Origin: Erwinia amylovora
GTDB taxonomy: Bacteria; Pseudomonadota; Gammaproteobacteria; Enterobacterales; Enterobacteriaceae
DNA length: 64,000 nt
Direction of reading: 5' to 3'
Assembly: GCF_017161565.1 (NCBI RefSeq)
Contig: NZ_CP066796.1
Location: 1,054,001 to 1,118,000, forward strand
A model generated the notes under the pieces. It searched no databases. It was not told the origin of the DNA and saw only the letters and a list, made by a program, of their open reading frames with translations. A program made the translations under genes and the position numbers. Below, piece after piece: positions 1 through 10,249 of the stretch; the first letter of the stretch is position 1, and each line of letters begins with the position of its first letter.

Positions 1-448
1 AGCCAATAACCGGCGGTGCGGCTCCAGAGAGGCTACCAATCAGCGTGCCATAGACGGAGTTGCGTTTCATGTACAGGCTGTAAATGCCGACATAAACCAC
101 AAACCCCATCACCGCCAGCCACATCGCCAGCGGGTTTGCTCCGAAATACAACAGCGCGAAGCCAGCAATACCCAACACGGTTGCATAAACCAGGCTTAAT
201 TTCGGAGAGATGAGGCCTTTAACCAGCACCCGATTCTTGGTTCTCTCCATTTTTTTGTCGATGTCGCGGTCGATGAAGTTGTTGTAAACACAACCCGATG
301 CGACCACCAGAGATACACCGACTAAAGTGGCGAGAAACAGGGAATAGTCAATGCTGCCTTTAGAAGCCAGCAGGAATCCCCCGATTACAGAAATTAAATT
401 CCCGAAGATAATTCCTGGTTTTGTCAATTGCAGGTATTGCTTAATCAT
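1..448 (-). CDS. cyoE: Protoheme IX farnesyltransferase (heme O synthase), partial
   Basis: CyoE is an inner-membrane UbiA-family prenyltransferase that adds a farnesyl group to heme B to give heme O for the bo3 oxidase. Only the first ~149 codons are in the window; the 3' end lies beyond base 1. The N-terminus ([20 protein letters not shown]) matches enterobacterial CyoE, and the prenyltransferase motif [18 protein letters not shown] can be read on the minus strand around 240-290. ATG at 448 is preceded directly by GTG at 451, which aligns with the first Met of E. coli CyoE, so the start may be 451. It is the last gene of cyoABCDE, 13 bases after cyoD. Identity is firm; the end is simply outside the window. 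Confidence 0.93.
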   Translation of the reverse strand, partial: MIKQYLQLTKPGIIFGNLISVIGGFLLASKGSIDYSLFLATLVGVSLVVASGCVYNNFIDRDIDKKMERTKNRVLVKGLISPKLSLVYATVLGIAGFALLYFGANPLAMWLAVMGFVVYVGIYSLYMKRNSVYGTLIGSLSGAAPPVIG

Positions 449-461
449 CACAGTAGCTCGG

Positions 462-791
462 TTAATGGCTCATCATGTTGTAGTTGAGGTTCCACATGAT
501 CCACAACGAGCCAACAACAACAATCAGGATGATAAGTGCTGCAAACACGATAGCAATCAGGTTCCAGCCCCCTTCAGACTTACTGTCCAGGTGCAGGAAG
601 TAAACCAGATGCACCAGCACCTGGACAACTGCACACACCAGAACGACAGCGAGGATAGTGGCTTTAGAAGCACCACCGTCCATGACCATCCAGAATGGGA
701 TACCGGTCAAAATGATCGACAGGATGAAGCCGATCATATAAGACTTCACGCTACCATGAGAAGCGCCATGTTCAGTTGCAGGATGGCTCAT
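462..791 (-). CDS. cyoD: Cytochrome bo3 ubiquinol oxidase subunit IV
   Basis: CyoD is the small membrane subunit IV of the cytochrome bo3 quinol oxidase and helps assembly of the metal centre in subunit I. The protein is 109 residues, the E. coli length, and begins [18 protein letters not shown]. Three hydrophobic segments are visible, ending with [13 protein letters not shown]. The reading frame is open 27 codons further upstream, but that would lie inside cyoC; the chosen ATG shares one base with the cyoC stop codon, the usual translationally coupled arrangement. Confidence 0.95.
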   Translation of the reverse strand: MSHPATEHGASHGSVKSYMIGFILSIILTGIPFWMVMDGGASKATILAVVLVCAVVQVLVHLVYFLHLDSKSEGGWNLIAIVFAALIILIVVVGSLWIMWNLNYNMMSH

Positions 792-1405
792 TACATCACC
801 CCCATCAGGTAAACAATGGTGAATACGCAGATCCACACCACGTCCAGGAAGTGCCAGAACAGGCTCAGACACATAATACGCGTACGGTTAGTGTCGTTCA
901 GACCCCGTTTAGCCACCTGGTACATCAGCACCAGCATCCAAATCAACCCGGAGGTTACATGCAGGCCGTGAGTACCCACCAGCGTAAAGAAGCCGGAAAG
1001 GAAACCGCTGCGGTCAGGACCGAAGCCTTCGGCAATCAGGTGATGGAATTCATAGATTTCCATGCCGATGAAGCCCAGACCAAACAGGAAGGTCAATGCC
1101 AGCCAGCCAATGACCGCCCCTTTATGGCCTTTGTTCATGTTGATGACGGCAAAACCATAGGTTATGGAGCTCAACAGAAGCAGGGCGGTTTCTACCAGTA
1201 CGAACGGCAGTTCAAAAATATCTTTACCTGCCGGGCCACCTGCCGTGTTGTTTACCATAACACCATAGGTGGCAAACAGCGTTGCGAAAATAATGCAGTC
1301 GCTCATCAGGTAGATCCAGAAGCCGAATACTTTGTTGGCTCCTGCATCGTGATGCCCATGCTCCGCATGGGCGTCGTGGTGTTTAGTCAGAGTTTCAGTC
1401 GACAT
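791..1405 (-). CDS. cyoC: Cytochrome bo3 ubiquinol oxidase subunit III
   Basis: CyoC is subunit III of the bo3 oxidase, a heme-copper oxidase subunit-III family membrane protein. It has 204 residues, the E. coli length, with a His-rich N-terminus ([14 protein letters not shown]) followed by five hydrophobic segments. The motif [14 protein letters not shown] is typical of subunit III. It overlaps the end of cyoB by 11 bases and the start of cyoD by one, so the operon is tightly coupled. Confidence 0.96.
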   Translation of the reverse strand: MSTETLTKHHDAHAEHGHHDAGANKVFGFWIYLMSDCIIFATLFATYGVMVNNTAGGPAGKDIFELPFVLVETALLLLSSITYGFAVINMNKGHKGAVIGWLALTFLFGLGFIGMEIYEFHHLIAEGFGPDRSGFLSGFFTLVGTHGLHVTSGLIWMLVLMYQVAKRGLNDTNRTRIMCLSLFWHFLDVVWICVFTIVYLMGVM

Positions 1406-3386
1406 TTTTCAGTCCTGCTTTGCTAATTTCGTCAAAGTGCTGATTCTCGATTTTTTCGATCTCGGCAACAGGAACGTAGTAATCCACGTCTTCGTCAAAG
1501 CTCTTGACGATCCAGGACACAATCATGCCGAGGAATGACAGGCCTACCAGCCACCAGATGTGCCAGATTGCCGCAAAACCGAAGATCAGGCTGAAGAAAG
1601 CGATTACCACACCAGCACCGCTGTTTTTCGGCATGTGAATTTCAGCATAGTGAGCCGGGCGTTTGTAAGCTTCACCTTTTTCCTTCATTTCCCAGAACGC
1701 ATCACGTTCGTGCACTTCAGGAACAATGGCAAAGTTATAAAACGGCGGTGGTGAAGAGGTTGCCCACTCCAGAGTACGTGCACCCCACGGGTCACCGGTC
1801 AGGTCACGGTTCTGTTCACGGTCACGTACCGATACATAGAACTGAATCACCTGACAAGCAACACCACAGGCGATTAAAGCGGCACCGCATGCTGCAACGA
1901 CCAGCATAGGATGGAACTGCGGGTCGATATCCTGGCTAAGACGACGCGTCATACCCATAAAGCCCAGTACGTACAGCGGCATAAAGGCGACGAAGAAGCC
2001 GATGATCCAGAACCAGAATGCACGGATACCCCAAGTTTCATTCAGCGTGAAGCCGAATGCTTTCGGGAACCAGTAGGTCACACCGGCAAAGCAACCGAAC
2101 ACCACACCACCGATAATCACGTTGTGGAAGTGAGCAATCAGGAACAGGCTGTTGTGCAGCACGAAGTCAGCACCCGGCACGGCCAGCAGAACCCCGGTCA
2201 TACCACCTACTGAGAAGGTGACCAGAAAGCCAACGGTCCACAGCATCGCAGAGTGCATCTGAATGCGCCCCTGGTACATGGTGAACAGCCAGTTGAAGAT
2301 TTTAACACCGGTCGGAATGGCAATGATCATCGTCATAATACCGAAGAAGGCGTTAACGTTCGCTCCCGCACCCATGGTGAAGAAGTGGTGCAGCCACACG
2401 ATAAAGGACAGGATGGTAATCACCACCGTTGCCCAAACCAGTGAGGTGTAACCAAACAGACGCTTTTTAGAGAAAGTAGCAACCACTTCAGAGAACACAC
2501 CGAACACCGGCAGAACCAGAATGTACACTTCCGGATGACCCCAAACCCAAATCAGGTTGACGTACATCATCATGTTGCCGCCCATATCATTGGTAAAGAA
2601 ATGGAAACCAAGATAACGGTCGAGGGTCAGCAGCGCCAGGGTCACGGTCAGAACCGGGAATGAGGCGATGATCAGCACGTTGGTACACAGGGAAGCCCAG
2701 GTGAATACCGGCATTTTGAACATGGTCATGCCAGGTGCACGCATCTTCATAATGGTCACGAAGAAGTTAATACCTGTCAGGGTGGTACCAATCCCGGAAA
2801 GTTGCAGGCTCCATATCCAGTAGTCGACGCCGACCCCCGGACTGTATTCTGCCCCGGACAGTGGCGGATAAGCCAGCCAACCGGTTTGCGCGAACTCGCC
2901 CACGCCCAGTGAAAGGTTAACCAGCACCACACCGACAGCGGTGAACCAGAAGCTGAGGTTGTTCAGGAACGGGAAGGCCACGTCGCGTGCGCCAATCTGC
3001 AACGGAACAGCAATGTTCATCAGACCAACGACAAACGGCATCGCTACGAAAAAGATCATGATCACGCCGTGGGCGGTGAAGATCTGGTCGTAGTGGTGAG
3101 GAGGCAGAAATCCGGCTTCGCCCGCAGAGGCAAGCACCTGCTGACTACGCATCAATATTGCATCGGCAAAGCCGCGCAGCAGCATGACAAATGCCATGAT
3201 GATGTACATGATGCCGAGTCTTTTGTGGTCAACTGACGTTAGCCACTCGGCCCACAGGTATTTCCATTTGCCGAAGTAAGTCAGCGCTGCGGCGATGGCA
3301 AGACCGCCTAGAATGATGGCAGCAACCGTTACCACGATAATGGGTTCGTGGTAAGGGATGGCATCCAGGGTTAATTTTCCTAACAT
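1395..3386 (-). CDS. cyoB: Cytochrome bo3 ubiquinol oxidase subunit I
   Basis: CyoB is the catalytic subunit that oxidises ubiquinol, reduces O2 to water at the heme o3-CuB centre and pumps protons. At 663 residues it equals E. coli CyoB. Visible motifs are WGHPEVY around residue 284 (CuB His and cross-linked Tyr), HHFFT around 333 (two CuB His), and [14 protein letters not shown] around 411-424 (heme ligands). The C-terminus [19 protein letters not shown] is the family end. It starts four bases after cyoA and overlaps cyoC by 11 bases. No key residue is missing. Confidence 0.98.
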   Translation of the reverse strand: MLGKLTLDAIPYHEPIIVVTVAAIILGGLAIAAALTYFGKWKYLWAEWLTSVDHKRLGIMYIIMAFVMLLRGFADAILMRSQQVLASAGEAGFLPPHHYDQIFTAHGVIMIFFVAMPFVVGLMNIAVPLQIGARDVAFPFLNNLSFWFTAVGVVLVNLSLGVGEFAQTGWLAYPPLSGAEYSPGVGVDYWIWSLQLSGIGTTLTGINFFVTIMKMRAPGMTMFKMPVFTWASLCTNVLIIASFPVLTVTLALLTLDRYLGFHFFTNDMGGNMMMYVNLIWVWGHPEVYILVLPVFGVFSEVVATFSKKRLFGYTSLVWATVVITILSFIVWLHHFFTMGAGANVNAFFGIMTMIIAIPTGVKIFNWLFTMYQGRIQMHSAMLWTVGFLVTFSVGGMTGVLLAVPGADFVLHNSLFLIAHFHNVIIGGVVFGCFAGVTYWFPKAFGFTLNETWGIRAFWFWIIGFFVAFMPLYVLGFMGMTRRLSQDIDPQFHPMLVVAACGAALIACGVACQVIQFYVSVRDREQNRDLTGDPWGARTLEWATSSPPPFYNFAIVPEVHERDAFWEMKEKGEAYKRPAHYAEIHMPKNSGAGVVIAFFSLIFGFAAIWHIWWLVGLSFLGMIVSWIVKSFDEDVDYYVPVAEIEKIENQHFDEISKAGLKNVD

Positions 3387-3390
3387 CGTA

Positions 3391-4329
3391 TTATTCCTCG
3401 GCTCCCGCGTGAGCGGTGTTGCTCATATCCATGCCTTCATGGCCTTTACCGTGAGACATTTCCATGCTTCCGCCGTGGTTCATCTGGAACTGGCCAATGA
3501 TATCTTTGAACAGTTCAGGTTTCACACTTGAGAAGAATTCCACCGGGTGATTTTCGCTGGGCGCAGCCAGCTTGGTAAAATCATCCATTGTCATGAGGGT
3601 ATCTGGAGACTGTTTTGCTTTTGCAACCCACTGGTCAAAAGTTGCTTCGTCAGGAGTAGCAATCGCTTTAAATTTCATACCAGAGAATCCGCTACCACTG
3701 AAGCTGGAAGAGATACCGTCGAAGGTTCCGGCTTCATTCGCAATGAGATGCAGTTTCGTCTGAATGCCCGCCATAGCGTAAATCTGGCTACCGAGGGTTG
3801 GGATAAAGAAGGAGTTCATGACGGAGTTCGAGGTAATCTTGAAGCTCACAGGGCGGTTAGCCGGGAAAGCAATCTGGTTAACGGTGGCAATACCCTGTTC
3901 CGGGTAAATGAACAACCATTTCCAGTCAAGTGACACGACTTCGATCTCGACAGGTTTAGCATCAGATGCCAGTGGCTTACTTGGTTCCAGAGCGTGGGTT
4001 GATTTCCACGTCAGAATGCCAAGGAAAACAATGATTAAGATGGGTACAGTCCATACTACGGCTTCCACTTTATTCGAGTGTGACCAGTTTGGGCTGTATT
4101 TCGCGTTAGCGTTAGAAGCCCGATACTTCCAGGCAAACACTACGGCCATCAAGACTGCTGGAATAACAACGATCATCATCAGGCCGAAAGCCGTCAGAAT
4201 CAGCGAGCGTTGTTCCAATGCAATCTGTCCTTTGGGATTCAATAACGCACTATCACAACCACTTAGCAAAACCATGCTTGCGATTAATGACAAAATCCCC
4301 AAACTTTTATTGTATTTACTGAGTCTCAT
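3391..4329 (-). CDS. cyoA: Cytochrome bo3 ubiquinol oxidase subunit II, lipoprotein
   Basis: CyoA is subunit II of the bo3 oxidase, inner-membrane anchored with a periplasmic cupredoxin-like domain that lacks the CuA site in quinol oxidases. The 312-residue protein has a lipoprotein signal (LLSGC, Cys25), two further membrane segments (about 45-65 and 90-110) and the cupredoxin domain (about 125-235). The C-terminus is rich in His and Met ([20 protein letters not shown]), which is unusual-looking but fits a variable tail. First gene of the operon; a sigma70-like promoter sits at 4378-4406. Confidence 0.96.
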   Translation of the reverse strand: MRLSKYNKSLGILSLIASMVLLSGCDSALLNPKGQIALEQRSLILTAFGLMMIVVIPAVLMAVVFAWKYRASNANAKYSPNWSHSNKVEAVVWTVPILIIVFLGILTWKSTHALEPSKPLASDAKPVEIEVVSLDWKWLFIYPEQGIATVNQIAFPANRPVSFKITSNSVMNSFFIPTLGSQIYAMAGIQTKLHLIANEAGTFDGISSSFSGSGFSGMKFKAIATPDEATFDQWVAKAKQSPDTLMTMDDFTKLAAPSENHPVEFFSSVKPELFKDIIGQFQMNHGGSMEMSHGKGHEGMDMSNTAHAGAEE

Positions 4330-4377
4330 TTAACGACCTCAATGACAAGGGCTCTATTGTCGTTTAAGTGTGGCGGC

Positions 4378-4406
4378 ATTTTACGGGAAGGTTTCTGTAC
4401 TGTAAA
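4378..4406 (-). promoter_or_regulatory. Probable sigma70 promoter of cyoABCDE
   Basis: Read on the minus strand: -35 TTTACA (4406-4401), 17-base spacer, -10 TAAAAT (4383-4378). The predicted start is about 40 bases before the cyoA ATG. Assigned from pattern and position only. E. coli cyo is repressed by ArcA and Fnr; I could not place such sites with confidence. Confidence 0.55.
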
Positions 4407-4796
4407 CCTGCAACAGGTTGTGTCAGCAGCGCGTTGACTCCTTTTGCAAACGCTGTCACAACTGTTGCCGGAGGTGACAAAATATGAATGCTGGCAAAGG
4501 GTTGGCGCTAATATAACAAAATCTGATTTAAATAACCTTGCAAAAATTGTATCAGCTATAACCAGTCAAATAATGCACCAATTATTTAACATAAATTTAT
4601 CATGTTGGCGTTTATATTTAACCTTAACCGATAACTAATCGGTCATTTATAATGCAAAGTAAGATGATTAATGATACACCGACTGGAAAAAAAACCGCAA
4701 AAATTGCTCAAAAATAAATTCTGCCAATAAGTTAAGAGTGGGCGTCAAGGTGATATCTGAACGTGATTGACTCTGAACGCAATAAAGCCAATTGGT
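4407..4796. other. Gene-free AT-rich stretch upstream of cyoA
   Basis: Between cyoA and the 3' end of ampG there are 523 bases without a convincing gene. The part next to cyoA holds its promoter and the part next to ampG holds a hairpin. The middle (about 4490-4720) is strikingly AT-rich and probably carries cyo regulatory sites. A 64-codon open frame at 4444-4638 (+) has no ribosome binding site or recognisable product and I do not call it. Confidence 0.5.
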
Positions 4797-4825
4797 TAAG
4801 CCAGCCCCCGGCAATGGCTGGCTTA
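4797..4825 (-). terminator. Probable terminator of yajG-ampG
   Basis: Perfect 10-base inverted repeat (TAAGCCAGCC / GGCTGGCTTA, arms 4797-4806 and 4816-4825) with a 9-base loop, 27 bases beyond the ampG stop. The T tract on the minus strand is weak, so efficiency is uncertain. Confidence 0.5.
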
Positions 4826-4852
4826 GCCATCGCTTTTACAGAAGGTTTTACA

Positions 4853-6340
4853 CTATGTTATTGACGAATCACGATTTTTGCGTGTTGTAAAGTAATCCAG
4901 CGACGTACCCAGGACGATGGCACCCAGCAGCAATAAAATGCCGATTTCAAATAGCACGTTGCTAAATCCGCTAACCGCTAACCATCCCAACGCTTCCAGC
5001 ACCAGTAACAGTAGCCAGCCAGCGAGCAGCACGCTACCGCATAGCAGTGCGCGCAGCGCCCAGCGATAGCCCGATAGCCAGGTGCTACGCGGCGGAAAAT
5101 CGCCATGATTTTGCGCATATTCCAGCGTAGATTTACATCCCGCCAGCAATAGCAGGCCCGGTAATGCTGCCACCACGGTGAAAGCATAAAAGGTCGACCA
5201 ACCCCAACTTTGAACAAACCAGCCTGCGACCGGCCCAACATAAACGCGCCCAACCGCAGAAAGTGCAGAAAGCAGGGCAAACTGCGTGGCGGAATACGAT
5301 CGGTTGCATAAGGTCATTAACAACGCCACAAAGGCGGCAGTACCCATACCGCCACACAGATTTTCGACGGCAACGGCGGTAGCCATATTGAACAGGTTTT
5401 TGTCGGTCACCGACAGCAGCCAGTAGCCAAGATTGGAAACCGCCTGCAAAATGCCAAACAGCATCAGCGCACGAAACAGGCTAAGGCGTTGCATTAACAA
5501 CCCGCCAGCCAGAGCACCAATAATTGTCGCCACCAGCCCCAGAGTTTTGTTGACCAGTCCGACGTCACCTGCATTAAATCCAACGCCGCGGATAAGAAAA
5601 ATGGTATTCAGGCTGGCCGCGAAAGCGTCACCCAGCTTGTACAGCACAATCAGCGACAGGATCAGCCAGGCATTATTACGATGGAAGAAGTCGCCCAGCG
5701 GGGCAAATACAGCCTCCTCCAGCGAACGCGGCCGCGCCATGGCATCTTCTGGTTCTCTCGCCAGCAGTGTGGCGATAATTCCGGGCAGCATCATCGCGGC
5801 CATCAGCCACCAGATTGCCTGCCAGCCAAGAAAACGATCGGCCAACCATAACGCCAGCCCCCCGGAAACCAACATCGCCAGGCGGTATCCCAGAACGCTT
5901 ATTGCTGCACCGCTACCTCGTTCTGCCACCGTAAGTACGTCAGTTTTCCACGCATCAAATACAATATCCTGAGATGCCGAACAGAATGCTATCAGCACAG
6001 CCAGCGACGCCAGTAAGGTCAAATCGTGAGACGGCTGCATAAAGCCCATCAGCGCAATACCGGCCGTTAATAATAGTTGTGTAACAAGCAACCAGCCACG
6101 CCTGCGGCCCAGAAACGGCAACGTGTAACGATCCATCAACGGTGACCAGATAAACTTGAAGACGTATGCCTGGCCGACCAGGGAAAAGAAGCCGATAGTT
6201 CTGATGTCGACATTCTCGACTGCCATCCATGCCTGCAATGTGCCTGAAGTCAGAGCCAGCGGAAGGCCGGAAGAAAAACCGAGTAATAACAGAAGGGCGC
6301 TGTTACGCCGCGTAAAAATCTGCAAATATTGATTGGACAT
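4853..6340 (-). CDS. ampG: Muropeptide permease AmpG
   Basis: AmpG is an MFS-type inner-membrane permease that imports GlcNAc-1,6-anhydroMurNAc peptides released during wall turnover, feeding peptidoglycan recycling and, where ampR-ampC exist, beta-lactamase induction. The 495-residue protein has 12-14 hydrophobic segments and the AmpG-type N-terminus (RRNSALLLLLGFSSGLPLALTSGTLQAWM), with DRYTLPFLGRRRGWLL in the first cytoplasmic loop. Length is near E. coli AmpG (491). It follows yajG by 44 bases that contain a GC-rich hairpin, the same gene pair as in E. coli. Confidence 0.96.
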   Translation of the reverse strand: MSNQYLQIFTRRNSALLLLLGFSSGLPLALTSGTLQAWMAVENVDIRTIGFFSLVGQAYVFKFIWSPLMDRYTLPFLGRRRGWLLVTQLLLTAGIALMGFMQPSHDLTLLASLAVLIAFCSASQDIVFDAWKTDVLTVAERGSGAAISVLGYRLAMLVSGGLALWLADRFLGWQAIWWLMAAMMLPGIIATLLAREPEDAMARPRSLEEAVFAPLGDFFHRNNAWLILSLIVLYKLGDAFAASLNTIFLIRGVGFNAGDVGLVNKTLGLVATIIGALAGGLLMQRLSLFRALMLFGILQAVSNLGYWLLSVTDKNLFNMATAVAVENLCGGMGTAAFVALLMTLCNRSYSATQFALLSALSAVGRVYVGPVAGWFVQSWGWSTFYAFTVVAALPGLLLLAGCKSTLEYAQNHGDFPPRSTWLSGYRWALRALLCGSVLLAGWLLLLVLEALGWLAVSGFSNVLFEIGILLLLGAIVLGTSLDYFTTRKNRDSSIT

Positions 6341-6355
6341 ACGAACCTTAAATCA

Positions 6356-6376
6356 GGCCCGGCTTCCTGCCGGGCC
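6356..6376 (-). other. Intercistronic GC hairpin between yajG and ampG
   Basis: Arms GGCCCGGC (6356-6363) and GCCGGGCC (6369-6376) with a 5-base loop lie between the yajG stop and the ampG start. There is no U tract. It could protect the yajG mRNA 3' end or attenuate read-through into ampG. Confidence 0.5.
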
Positions 6377-6384
6377 GGAGAGGA

Positions 6385-6963
6385 TTAACGCGCGTTTTGT
6401 TTAATAAATTCAGTCACGCTGGTGTCCTGTGCCATATCGGCTATCACATCGCCTAAGGCGTTGTTAACAACCTGAGTGATTTTGTCGTTGGTTGCGGAAA
6501 ACGCGCCTTCAACGCTGTTAGTCTGACGATAGTTCTTCACCTGCTTACTGCCATTTTTGGCGGTGGCGATGATTGAAATATCCGCTTTAGTGGTAATGCT
6601 GTAACGGACGTTGCCCTGTGTAACGTCGGCATAAAGGTTATTCACGACGATTTGCAGGTCAACCGCACCGGCAGGCCCGACCATATAACCGCGTGCTGTC
6701 ATCTGTTTTTCCAGGGTTTCCTGCAGCAGGAAACGCAGATCGCGTGAAGGCGTAAGCGTCACCAACTGACCATCGCGATTGACTTTGGCCAGTGCCTGAT
6801 CGCTGCGCCTGTCGGCACCATTAATGCTGACAGTGGTAGCCATAAGGGCGGGATCACGCTGTGGCAACTGAATTTTCGGTGAAACATCAAGCGTATTGCT
6901 GTTACTTGCACAGCCAGCCAGAACAAATACAGCCAGCAGAGGGAAGATGATTTTTTTTAACAT
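6385..6963 (-). CDS. yajG: YajG family outer-membrane lipoprotein
   Basis: YajG is a conserved lipoprotein of unclear role encoded upstream of ampG. The 192-residue product has a short signal peptide with lipobox LAGC (Cys18), then a soluble domain (SPKIQLPQRDPALMATTVSING...) typical of YajG. The position +2 residue after the acylated Cys is Ala-Ser, compatible with outer-membrane sorting. It is divergent from bolA and forms a likely operon with ampG. Confidence 0.93.
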   Translation of the reverse strand: MLKKIIFPLLAVFVLAGCASNSNTLDVSPKIQLPQRDPALMATTVSINGADRRSDQALAKVNRDGQLVTLTPSRDLRFLLQETLEKQMTARGYMVGPAGAVDLQIVVNNLYADVTQGNVRYSITTKADISIIATAKNGSKQVKNYRQTNSVEGAFSATNDKITQVVNNALGDVIADMAQDTSVTEFIKQNAR

Positions 6964-7227
6964 GCTTTTTTCTCGATTGCGTGAAAAGTATTGCTGATAA
7001 AACTGCGGCCATCATATCATTGCCTGCCAGCAGAGGAACCCCTGTAGCGCGTAAATTCATTGCGCTGCCATCGGCGGTTTGACTCCAATACCGGCGCTAT
7101 GTTGCAACGGATTCATTCACTTTTCGCCGTGCGCTGATTAAACGTGTTACATATAGTCAGTTTTATCTGAAAACGACTACGATTTACAGGGATAGAGAGT
7201 TGATCGCTGCATCAGAGGAGTCCTGTT

Positions 7228-7542
7228 ATGGTCCGTGAAGAAATAGAAGATAAGTTACGTACGGCGTTTTCTCCGGTGCATCTTGAGGTGCAAGACGAAA
7301 GCTATCGTCACAACGTGCCTGCGGGGGCGGAAAGTCATTTTAAGGTGGTTATCGTTAGCGAAAGCTTTAACGATCATCGTCTGCTTTCCCGGCACCGTGC
7401 TATTTACGCCGTGTTGGCTGAAGAACTGGCAGGCAGCGTGCACGCGCTGGCCCTGCACAGTTACACGCTAAAAGAGTGGGAAGCATTGCAGGATACGGTG
7501 CCGGCATCGCCCAACTGCCGTGGTGCCGGCATCCTGTCTTAA
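7228..7542 (+). CDS. bolA: BolA family transcriptional/iron-sulfur regulator
   Basis: BolA is a stress-induced protein affecting cell shape and biofilm, and partners with monothiol glutaredoxins in Fe-S handling. The 104 residues show the BolA fold: [20 protein letters not shown], then [33 protein letters not shown], with the conserved His in the HALALHSYT stretch. E. coli BolA has 105. A GAGGAG ribosome binding site lies 6-11 bases before the ATG. It is divergent from yajG and ends in a strong terminator. Confidence 0.96.
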   Translation: MVREEIEDKLRTAFSPVHLEVQDESYRHNVPAGAESHFKVVIVSESFNDHRLLSRHRAIYAVLAEELAGSVHALALHSYTLKEWEALQDTVPASPNCRGAGILS

Positions 7543-7583
7543 CATACGCTAAACGCGTTGACGAAGAACGTTATCATCAGTCT

Positions 7584-7612
7584 GGCCACCTGTTTTTGAG
7601 GTGGCCTTTTGT
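7584..7612 (+). terminator. bolA terminator
   Basis: GGCCACCT (7584-7591) pairs with AGGTGGCC (7599-7606) across a T-rich loop, followed by TTTTGTT. It is a good intrinsic terminator 41 bases past the bolA stop. Confidence 0.85.
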
Positions 7613-7889
7613 TGATTAAGCTTAAATACAATGGTCGGTAGCGAAATATTACGTTTTGATGACAAAAATGTAAGAAGTTGCGCGGTTCGAGTCATCGTGA
7701 TGCCTCGACTCGTCAGGATGTTGCCGCTATAATGCTGCGTCTATTTTTCCGCTATGTCTTCGGGACGCTTTTGTTAACAGGGAATGTGGTTCTGGCATCA
7801 GAAGCCGTCCCGGTTGTTAGATGCACCTTGAGAATAAAGACAGGGTGCGTCTGAAGTTGACCGAGCACGTGATTTTTTGAGGTAATAAG
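7613..7889 (+). promoter_or_regulatory. tig leader with probable sigma70 promoter
   Basis: This gap between the bolA terminator and tig has a perfect -10 TATAAT at 7728-7733, preceded at 17 bases by TCGACT (7705-7710) as a weak -35. That would give a leader of about 150 bases. No other gene was seen in it. Confidence 0.5.
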
Positions 7890-9194
7890 ATGCAAGTTTC
7901 AGTAGAAACAACTCAGGGCCTGGGCCGTCGCGTAACGATTACCGTTGATAAAGATGTGATCGAAAACGCGGTGAAAAATGAGCTGGTCAGCGTAGCTAAG
8001 AAAGTACGTATCGACGGTTTCCGTAAAGGTAAAGTGCCGATGACCGTTGTGGCGCAGCGTTACGGTGCATCCGTTCGCCAGGACGTTCTGGGCGATCTGA
8101 TGCAGCGCAACTTTGTTGATGCGATCATCAAAGAAAAAATTAATCCGGCTGGCGCGCCTCAGTATGTGCCAGGCGAATATAAAATCGGTGAAGACTTCAC
8201 TTTCTCTGCCGAGTTTGAAGTTTACCCTGAAGTCGAGCTGCAGGGGCTGGATGCCATCGAAGTTGAAAAACCGGTTGTGGAAGTGACAGAAGCTGACGTT
8301 GATACCATGCTGGATACGCTGCGCAAGCAGCAGGCCACCTGGAAAGAAACCGATGCAGCAGCGACTGCTGAAGACCGCGCTACCATCGACTTTACCGGCT
8401 CCGTAGACGGTGAAGAGTTCGAAGGCGGCAAAGCGTCCGACTTTGTGCTGGCGATGGGCCAGGGTCGCATGATCCCAGGCTTTGAAGAAGGCGTTGTCGG
8501 TCACAAAGCAGGGGAAACGTTCACCATCGACGTTAACTTCCCGGAAGATTACCACGCTGAAAATCTGAAAGGTAAAGCAGCGAAGTTTGACATCGTGCTG
8601 AAGAAAGTTGAAGAACGCGAACTGCCAGAGCTCACTGAAGAGTTCATCAAGCGTTTCGGCGTTGAAGCGGGTTCTCTGGATGGTCTGCGTGCAGAAGTGC
8701 GTAAGAACATGCAGCGTGAACTGAAAGGTGCCGTACGTAACCGCGTGAAGACTCAGGCAATCGATGGGCTGGTGAAAGCCAATGACATCGACGTTCCTGC
8801 GGCTCTGGTTGACGGTGAGATCGATGTTCTCAAACGTCAGGCAGCACAGCGCTTCGGTGGTGATGAGAAACAGGCTCTTGAACTACCTCGTGAGCTGTTC
8901 GAAGAGCAGGCTAAGCGTCGTGTCGTGGTTGGCCTGCTGCTGGGCGAAGTGATTCGTACCCACGAGCTTAAAGCTGACGAAGACCGCGTTAAAGCGCTGA
9001 TCGAAGAGATGGCTTCCGCATATGAAGATCCGTCAGAAGTGATCGAGTTCTACAGCAAAAACACCGAGCTGATGAACAATATGCGTAACGTCGCGCTTGA
9101 AGAGCAGGCTGTTGAAGCCGTGTTGGAAAAAGCGAAAGTGACCGAAAAAGCGACAAATTTCCAGGAACTAATGAACCAGACCGCGACGGCCTGA
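7890..9194 (+). CDS. tig: Trigger factor, ribosome-associated chaperone and peptidyl-prolyl isomerase
   Basis: Trigger factor docks at the ribosomal exit tunnel through L23 and shields nascent chains; its middle domain is an FKBP-type prolyl isomerase. The 434-residue protein (E. coli 432) has the ribosome-binding signature GFRKGKVP at about 43-50, a PPIase domain at about 150-245 ([35 protein letters not shown]) and the helical C-terminal chaperone domain. Codon use is strongly biased, as expected of an abundant protein. It is followed by a strong terminator before clpP. Confidence 0.98.
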   Translation: MQVSVETTQGLGRRVTITVDKDVIENAVKNELVSVAKKVRIDGFRKGKVPMTVVAQRYGASVRQDVLGDLMQRNFVDAIIKEKINPAGAPQYVPGEYKIGEDFTFSAEFEVYPEVELQGLDAIEVEKPVVEVTEADVDTMLDTLRKQQATWKETDAAATAEDRATIDFTGSVDGEEFEGGKASDFVLAMGQGRMIPGFEEGVVGHKAGETFTIDVNFPEDYHAENLKGKAAKFDIVLKKVEERELPELTEEFIKRFGVEAGSLDGLRAEVRKNMQRELKGAVRNRVKTQAIDGLVKANDIDVPAALVDGEIDVLKRQAAQRFGGDEKQALELPRELFEEQAKRRVVVGLLLGEVIRTHELKADEDRVKALIEEMASAYEDPSEVIEFYSKNTELMNNMRNVALEEQAVEAVLEKAKVTEKATNFQELMNQTATA

Positions 9195-9216
9195 TCTCAG
9201 ACTTTCTGGTGATGAT

Positions 9217-9250
9217 AAAAGCCCGCAACTATCCGGTTGCGGGCTTTTGC
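9217..9250 (+). terminator. tig terminator
   Basis: AAAAGCCCGCAAC (9217-9229) pairs perfectly with GTTGCGGGCTTTT (9236-9248) over a 6-base loop. The A/T flanks make it potentially bidirectional, but only tig needs it. Confidence 0.9.
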
Positions 9251-9361
9251 TTGTCTATAGCACGGCCAGCGAGCACTTTTGACAGTTAATTGCTCATTTA
9301 CTCCGCAAATTATCCGCTAAGCTGCTTTTCCTGGTTAGCAGTTGATAAAAACGTTGTTATG

Positions 9362-9390
9362 CTTGAAATAGCAGGGGAAGATCCCCAAAT
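9362..9390 (+). promoter_or_regulatory. Sigma32 heat-shock promoter of clpP
   Basis: CTTGAAA at 9362-9368, 14-base spacer, CCCCAAAT at 9383-9390: close to the sigma32 consensus (CTTGAAA, 11-16 bases, CCCCATNT). It lies about 140 bases before clpP, as expected from the heat-shock-regulated E. coli clpP. The rest of the 9251-9529 gap holds no gene that I recognise. Confidence 0.8.
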
Positions 9391-9529
9391 GGTTACAATG
9401 AAATCATCAGGCCCAATTCGTTGTCCGGATGGCGTCGGGTTGTCAGGCCAGTAATCATAGTGTTCCTGATCGCTCTCAAGTAGAATCGCTACAGAGTGTT
9501 GCCTAATGAAATATGTCCAGGAGATGGTA

Positions 9530-10153
9530 ATGTCATACAGTGGCGAACGTGAATTAACTGCACCTCATATGGCCTTGGTGCCGATGGTGGTCGAACAAAC
9601 CTCTCGCGGAGAGCGTTCGTACGACATCTACTCGCGCCTGCTTAAAGAGCGCATTATTTTTCTGACTGGTCAGGTTGAAGACCACATGGCCAACCTGATT
9701 GTCGCGCAAATGTTGTTCCTGGAAGCGGAGAATCCAGAAAAGGATATTCATCTTTATATCAATTCCCCCGGTGGCGTGATCACTGCAGGAATGTCGATTT
9801 ACGATACCATGCAGTTCATTAAGCCGGATGTCAGCACCATCTGTATGGGGCAGGCCTGTTCTATGGGAGCTTTTCTGCTGACAGCGGGTGCGAAAGGAAA
9901 GCGCTACTGTTTGCCTAATTCGCGCGTGATGATCCACCAGCCGCTGGGCGGTTTCCAGGGGCAAGCGTCAGATATCGATATCCATGCGCGTGAAATTATC
10001 AAAACGAAGCAGATGATGAATGAGCTGATGGCAAAACACACCGGGCAGACAATTGAAAACATCGAGCGTGATACCAATCGCGATCGCTTCCTGTCGGCCA
10101 GTGAATCCGTCGAGTATGGTTTGGTGGATTCTGTACTATCCCAGCGTAACTAA
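9530..10153 (+). CDS. clpP: ATP-dependent Clp protease proteolytic subunit (canonical ClpP1)
   Basis: ClpP forms the tetradecameric serine protease chamber fed by ClpX or ClpA. With the start at 9530 the protein has 207 residues, the E. coli length, with Ser111 (GQACSMGAF), His136 (MIHQPLGG) and Asp185 (DTNRDRF), i.e. the full Ser-His-Asp triad. The start at 9530 (MSYSGER) has AGGAG at the proper distance; an in-frame ATG eight codons upstream is less likely. The first dozen residues are the self-cleaved propeptide in E. coli. It is the first of two ClpP-type genes here and is followed by clpX copy 1 after 96 bases. Confidence 0.97.
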   Translation: MSYSGERELTAPHMALVPMVVEQTSRGERSYDIYSRLLKERIIFLTGQVEDHMANLIVAQMLFLEAENPEKDIHLYINSPGGVITAGMSIYDTMQFIKPDVSTICMGQACSMGAFLLTAGAKGKRYCLPNSRVMIHQPLGGFQGQASDIDIHAREIIKTKQMMNELMAKHTGQTIENIERDTNRDRFLSASESVEYGLVDSVLSQRN

Positions 10154-10249
10154 TTATGCAAGTTGTGACAGACAGCCGTTGCCTGCCGAGGTGACGGCCT
10201 GCTTAACTCCCCCCGGGGGAAGATAGGCGCGATAAAGAGAGGGAAGTAA

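Noticed and set aside
8222..8555. Long minus-strand open frames inside tig, clpX, hemH, ushA and copA
   Set aside because: They are antisense shadows of strongly biased coding sequence without starts, RBS or family features.
9506..9529. Upstream ATG as the clpP start
   Set aside because: The AGGAG site and the conserved MSYSGER start favour 9530, giving the E. coli length.
9833..9870. Cys next to the catalytic Ser of ClpP as an anomaly
   Set aside because: GQACSMG is, as far as I recall, common in Yersinia and Pectobacterium ClpP, so it is ordinary.
10204..10225. CCCCCCGGGGG stretch before clpX copy 1 as a terminator
   Set aside because: Almost no loop and no T tract; more likely part of the clpPX leader.
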